Origin: DAHUYF01 sp035623985
GTDB lineage: Bacteria > Pseudomonadota > Alphaproteobacteria > ATCC43930 > CGMCC-115725
Reading direction: 5' to 3'
DNA length: 64,000 nucleotides
Assembly (NCBI GenBank): GCA_035623985.1
Contig: DASPSJ010000059.1
Span: 1 to 64,000 of the forward strand
This document shows, piece after piece, positions 60,615 through 64,000 of the stretch. The position numbers were made by a program, and so were the translations under genes. The stretch's first letter is position 1. Each line of letters begins with the position of its first letter. Under the pieces are notes generated by a model, which did not search any database, was not told the origin of the DNA, and saw only the letters and a program-made list of their open reading frames with translations.

Positions 60615-60854
60615 ATGGTTCAACGGCGCAAGCACAGGGGCGACGGCGCGGCTGCGTCGGACGATGCCGCACTGCGCCAGGCCGATCTCTCCCATCTCCA
60701 TCTTCAAGACATGACCCCGCCGCAGCGCGCCGAGCTGCGCCGCCGCTACGACGATTTCGTCCGCCATTTCGGCCGCGACGGCATGGCGCCGTCGCGCTAT
60801 CCCGAGCCGAGAAAGCCGCGCTCGCGGAAATGGACGCCCGGCGCCAAGCGCTGA
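60615..60854 (+). CDS. small hydrophilic protein, unknown function
   Basis: A 79-residue basic protein without membrane segment or signal. QDMTPPQRAELRRRYDDFVR is a helix-forming stretch in the middle and the C-terminus is rich in P, R and K (PEPRKPRSRKWTPGAKR). No family is recognised. It follows a CtrA-type sequence by 24 bases, so if that site is used it would be cell-cycle or motility controlled. Confidence 0.6.
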   Translation: MVQRRKHRGDGAAASDDAALRQADLSHLHLQDMTPPQRAELRRRYDDFVRHFGRDGMAPSRYPEPRKPRSRKWTPGAKR

Positions 60855-60879
60855 GAGCGCTCAGCGGTATCGGTCGTTG

Positions 60880-61161
60880 CTATTGCGGCGGCGGGGCTGC
60901 GCCGGCATCGGCCGGCGCGACGCAGGTATAAACCGCGACCAGGCCGTCCGCCGTCGTCTGCAAGCCCTGATAACGCGCGGCGCGGTCGAATTGCAGGCAG
61001 TAGTTCTGCGCCTCCTCGCCGGTGACGGCGACATTGTGGCCCGGCACGCGATAGCTGACGCTGGGCGGCACCTCCGGCGCGCGCGCGGCGCAGCCGGCGA
61101 GCAGCGTCGCCGCAAGGAGCGGCGCGGCGACGCGCCGGAGAGCGGCGGCGGTGGCGGTCAT
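60880..61161 (-). CDS. small lipoprotein, unknown function
   Basis: A 93-residue lipoprotein with signal sequence and lipobox ATLLAGC (about residue 24). The mature part has one C-x(23-ish)-C pair (NYCLQFD and VYTCVAP), so a disulfide is possible. No family is recognised. It overlaps the transporter gene at 61158 by four bases (ATGA), so the two are co-translated, but a shared function is not evident. Confidence 0.65.
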   Translation of the reverse strand: MTATAAALRRVAAPLLAATLLAGCAARAPEVPPSVSYRVPGHNVAVTGEEAQNYCLQFDRAARYQGLQTTADGLVAVYTCVAPADAGAAPPPQ

Positions 61162-62387
61162 GGGGTGCCGCGTTCGACGCTCAAGCCGAACAGCGGCCTG
61201 AGCCGCGTGCCGAGCACGCTGCCGGCCAGCGCCGCGGCGAACCACAGCCAGCCATGCAGGCTCGCCGAGGCGATGCCGCTGAAATAGGCGCCGATGTTGC
61301 AGCCATAGGCGAGTCGCGCGCCATAGCCGAGCAGCAGCCCGCCGATGACCGCCGCGGCCAGCGAGCGCGGCGGCACGCGCCAAGCGGGATGAAACCGGCC
61401 GGCAAGGCCGGCGGCGAGCAGCGCCCCCAGCATGATGCCGAGATCCATGATCGAGGTGATGTCGGAAAAGACGCTCGCCTGAAGCTGCGCGGCGCGCGCC
61501 GGCGAGGACCAATAGGACCAATGCGCGGCATCGGCGCCGGCCAGCGCGGCAAGCTTCGAGCCCCAAAGCGCAAAAGCCGAAGTGATGCCCCAAGGCCGGC
61601 CGGCGAGCAGCAAGGTGAGGAAATTGCCGATGGCGAGCGCCGCCGCGCCCGAGGCCAGCGGCCACGGCCCTTGCAGCAGGCGGCGCCAGCCGGCGACGCG
61701 CGCGCGATTGGCGGGCTTCAGCGCGCCGTGGCGCCGCCGCTCCAGCAGCATGCTGGCAAGCGCGACCGCAAGGAAGAGCGCCAGGCTCAGCAGCAGCGCC
61801 GGGATCCAGCCGAGCCGCTCGATCAGCGAGATGCGGCCGAGATTGGGCGTCCCTTCCCAGAAGGCGAAGTGATAGGCGCCCAGCGCCGAGCCCGCGATGA
61901 AGGCGGCGAGCGTCGCCAGCATGCGCGTATTGCCGCCGCCGGCGGTATAGAGCGTGCCCGAGGCGCAGCCGCCGCCGAGCTGCATGCCGAGGCCGAAGAG
62001 AAAGGCGCCGACCAGCACCGAGACGCCGACCGCGCCGAACTCGCCATGCACCGGCAGGCCCATTACCGAGCCATGCGCCAGCGCCGGAAAGAACAGCACG
62101 ACCGCCAGCGCCAGCATCAGCATCTGCGCGCGCAGGCCGGCGCCACGCCGGTCGGCGATGAACAGGCGCCAGGCCGAGGTGAAGCCGAAAAGCGCGTGAT
62201 AGAGCGCCACTCCCAGCCCACCGCCCAGCAGGAAGAGCGCGCCTTGGCGCCAGCCATAGGCCGCGCCAAGGGCGACCGCGCCGGCTGCCAGCGCCACCAG
62301 CGCCAGCGTCACGATCCGGCTGTTGGTCTCGGCTTGGCGTGCCGGCGGATCGGCGATCAGCCTGGCATCGACGGAAAGATCGGTCAT
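61158..62387 (-). CDS. YeeE/YedE-family (TsuA-like) sulfur transporter
   Basis: A 409-residue membrane protein with about eight to ten hydrophobic helices and the two conserved cysteine motifs GGGCASGTLYTAGGGN and GARLAYGCNIGAYFSG. These cysteines form the relay through which TsuA/YeeE proteins take up thiosulfate. A third feature is GFTSAWRLFIADRRG near residue 67. The start is at 62387 (MTDLSVDARL), with a polar 20-residue arm before the first helix. No TusA/YeeD gene is adjacent. Confidence 0.9.
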   Translation of the reverse strand: MTDLSVDARLIADPPARQAETNSRIVTLALVALAAGAVALGAAYGWRQGALFLLGGGLGVALYHALFGFTSAWRLFIADRRGAGLRAQMLMLALAVVLFFPALAHGSVMGLPVHGEFGAVGVSVLVGAFLFGLGMQLGGGCASGTLYTAGGGNTRMLATLAAFIAGSALGAYHFAFWEGTPNLGRISLIERLGWIPALLLSLALFLAVALASMLLERRRHGALKPANRARVAGWRRLLQGPWPLASGAAALAIGNFLTLLLAGRPWGITSAFALWGSKLAALAGADAAHWSYWSSPARAAQLQASVFSDITSIMDLGIMLGALLAAGLAGRFHPAWRVPPRSLAAAVIGGLLLGYGARLAYGCNIGAYFSGIASASLHGWLWFAAALAGSVLGTRLRPLFGLSVERGTP

Positions 62388-62477
62388 GACGCTCCTCGCG
62401 CGCGGCGGGCGACATGTAGTTGTGCCGCGTCTACCCGTCAATCGCTCCTGATCTGCGGTTGCGGGCCGTGGTTTCGG

Positions 62478-64000
62478 TCAAAAGGTGTTGATCAGCCCGC
62501 CGCTGCGGCTCTGCAACGCTTCGACCATGCGGTGGACGTGATAGTGCATGGCGCATTTGATGGCATAGACGCGCAGCACCGCCGGGTCGGCCCGCCGCCG
62601 CAGCGCGCGCCACAGGCGGCGCCGGTAGATCCGCCGCAGGCCCTGCTCCGGCACCCGCCACAACAGCCGCGCGGCGAGTCCCGCCGCTTCCAGCAGCAGC
62701 CGCGCCTGCCGCCGCCGCCGCCGCCAGGGGTGACGCGCGGCATAGCCGAGCCAGCCGCGTTCGGCGACGATCCCGCCGGCGAGAAAGAGCGCGTCGAGCC
62801 GGTCGAAATAGGCCTCGCCTTCGTAAAGCTCGGCCATCAGCCGCGCATAGCCTTCGCTCAGCGCCGCGCGGCTCATTTGCAGCGGCAGCACGTTGGTGCC
62901 CTCGGCCGGGTCATCGTCGCGGTCAAGCCGTCCGGCGGCGGCGAGCCGCGCGTGGAGCGGCGTCTTCGGAATCGCCGAAAGCATGCCGATCATCGCCGTC
63001 GAAATGCGCGCGGCCTCGAGGAAGCGGCGCTGCGCGGCGAAGACCCCGGCATCGTCGCTGTCGAATCCGACGATCATCCCGGCCCAGACCTCCATGCCGG
63101 CATCCTGGATGCGATGCACCTTGTCGACGATGCTGCCGCCGCGCCGCACGTTCTGCAGCTTCTTCGCCTCGCGCAGCGCCTCTTCGTTCGGGCTCTCGAT
63201 GCCGACGAAGACCACCGCGATGTTGGCCTCGGTCATCAGCCGCATCAGCTCCCGGTCGTCGGCGAGGTCGAGCGAGGCCTCGGTGACGAAGGTGAGCGGG
63301 AAGCCGTTCGCCTGCTGCCAGGCGATCACCGCGCGCAGCAGCTCCTTCACCGCCCGCTTGTTGCCGATGAGGTTGTCGTCGACGACGAAGACATAGGGCA
63401 CGCGCTCGGCGCGCAGCGCCTCGAGCTCGGCGACGACCTGAGCCACAGACTTGAGCCGCGGCCGGCGGCCGAAAACGACGATGATGTCGCAGAACTCGCA
63501 TTGGAAAGGGCAGCCGCGCGAGAACTGCACGCTGCCGAAAGCGTAATGGCGCATCTTGAGGAGATCGAAGCGCGGCGCCGGCACGCGCGTCATGTCGGTC
63601 CGGTCGCTTTGCTCGTAGCGCCGCGCCACCGCGCCGGCCGCATGCTCGGCGAGAAAGCGCGGCCAGGTTTCTTCCGCCTCGCCGACGAAGACGACATCGG
63701 CGAGATCGCCGAAATAGTCCTCGCTGACGCTGATCCAGGGACCGCCGACGACGGTATAGGCGCCGCGGCGCTTCAGCTCCGCCAGGATCTCGCGCATGCG
63801 CCGGCGCTGCACCACCATGCCGGTGACGCCGACGATATCGGCGGCGGCGCAGCGTGCAAAATCAATGGGCTCGACATTCTCGTCGATGAGGGTGACGCGG
63901 TGCTCCGGCGGCGTCAGCGCCGCGAGCAGCGGCAGCGCGGCCACCGGCAGCGCCGCACGCTTGCCGATGAACGGCAAGGCGTGTTCGAGACCCCAGAACG
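62478..64000 (-). CDS. B12-binding radical SAM protein (DUF4070 type), 5' end outside window
   Basis: At least 507 residues. The frame stays open to base 64000 and reads FWGLEHALPFIGKRAALPV at the edge, so the true start lies outside. The cobalamin-binding part (LTLIDENVEPID-type) precedes the radical SAM motif RGCPFQCEFCD (CxxxCxxC), followed by FVVDDNLIGNKR and VGIESPNEEALREAKK. The C-terminus has the DUF4070 segment. Relatives act in hopanoid or related lipid biosynthesis, but substrate cannot be predicted here. It is convergent with nothing and 90 bases upstream of the YeeE/YedE transporter gene on the same strand. Confidence 0.85.
   Translation of the reverse strand, partial: FWGLEHALPFIGKRAALPVAALPLLAALTPPEHRVTLIDENVEPIDFARCAAADIVGVTGMVVQRRRMREILAELKRRGAYTVVGGPWISVSEDYFGDLADVVFVGEAEETWPRFLAEHAAGAVARRYEQSDRTDMTRVPAPRFDLLKMRHYAFGSVQFSRGCPFQCEFCDIIVVFGRRPRLKSVAQVVAELEALRAERVPYVFVVDDNLIGNKRAVKELLRAVIAWQQANGFPLTFVTEASLDLADDRELMRLMTEANIAVVFVGIESPNEEALREAKKLQNVRRGGSIVDKVHRIQDAGMEVWAGMIVGFDSDDAGVFAAQRRFLEAARISTAMIGMLSAIPKTPLHARLAAAGRLDRDDDPAEGTNVLPLQMSRAALSEGYARLMAELYEGEAYFDRLDALFLAGGIVAERGWLGYAARHPWRRRRRQARLLLEAAGLAARLLWRVPEQGLRRIYRRRLWRALRRRADPAVLRVYAIKCAMHYHVHRMVEALQSRSGGLINTF

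Overview
The window is a GC-rich (about 70% by eye) bacterial chromosome segment from an alphaproteobacterium, most likely Rhodospirillales or a near relative. The reasons are the gene order (hemE-hemH-hemJ-rho, maf-aroE-coaE-dnaQ-secB-Tim44-mltA-smr, leuS-lptE-holA, mnmE and mnmG-rsmG-parA-parB), GTG/TTG starts, two parS sites and a probable CtrA site. These blocks lie near the replication origin in this class, so this is origin-proximal core chromosome with accessory pieces inserted into it. No tRNA, rRNA or CRISPR array was seen.

Layout. 0-0.5 kb: the right end of an IS66-type insertion sequence sits inside a DUF6338-type membrane-protein gene. 0.7-5.6 kb: FAH-family hydrolase, xthA, a chemoreceptor, an OmpR-type regulator, DUF427. 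5.7-9.9 kb: a tight minus-strand operon of a RibD-type reductase, MDR dehydrogenase, a 6-pyruvoyl-tetrahydropterin-synthase-like protein with an altered metal site, a glycosyltransferase, a 19-codon frame and a methyltransferase. 14.5-16.4 kb: a coupled CDP-alcohol phosphatidyltransferase and GTP cyclohydrolase II. Together these look like a GTP-derived (pterin or deazaflavin/flavin-precursor-like) glycosylated and perhaps lipid-linked product pathway with no known product. It is split by 10-14.5 kb, which holds a hydrolase, a 2OG dioxygenase, a NUDIX hydrolase and a lower-GC island with a HEPN-like protein and a Cas2/VapD-fold-like protein, ending at a frameshifted comM remnant.

16.4-17.2 kb: a TMEM165/GDT1 manganese exporter behind a yybP-ykoY manganese riboswitch. 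17.3-24.8 kb: L,D-transpeptidase, PLP homeostasis protein, lipoprotein, leuS-lptE-holA. 24.8-27.3 kb: amidohydrolase, DinB protein and a GNAT/DUF1778 toxin-antitoxin pair with an operator. 27.3-34.6 kb: parB, parA, rsmG, mnmG, an MFS transporter and mnmE, with two parS sites, DnaA-box-like cores and a 24% GC patch. 34.7-43 kb: membrane, redox, repair, cyclase and transport genes. 43-47.2 kb: rho and the haem genes, with a ferrochelatase carrying Fe-S cysteines. 47.6-53.8 kb: PPSR, maf, aroE, coaE, dnaQ, secB, Tim44-like, mltA. 53.8-58.6 kb: small tyrosine-rich secreted proteins, a glycine-zipper lipoprotein and the lactate-oxidation operon lutABC, apparently placed between mltA and smr. 58.6-64 kb: smr, an XRE regulator, PAS and receiver proteins, a YeeE/YedE transporter and the truncated start of a B12-binding radical SAM enzyme.

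Two dispersed palindromic repeat families are scattered between genes: heptad hairpins (four copies) and a GACAATGTC palindrome (two copies).
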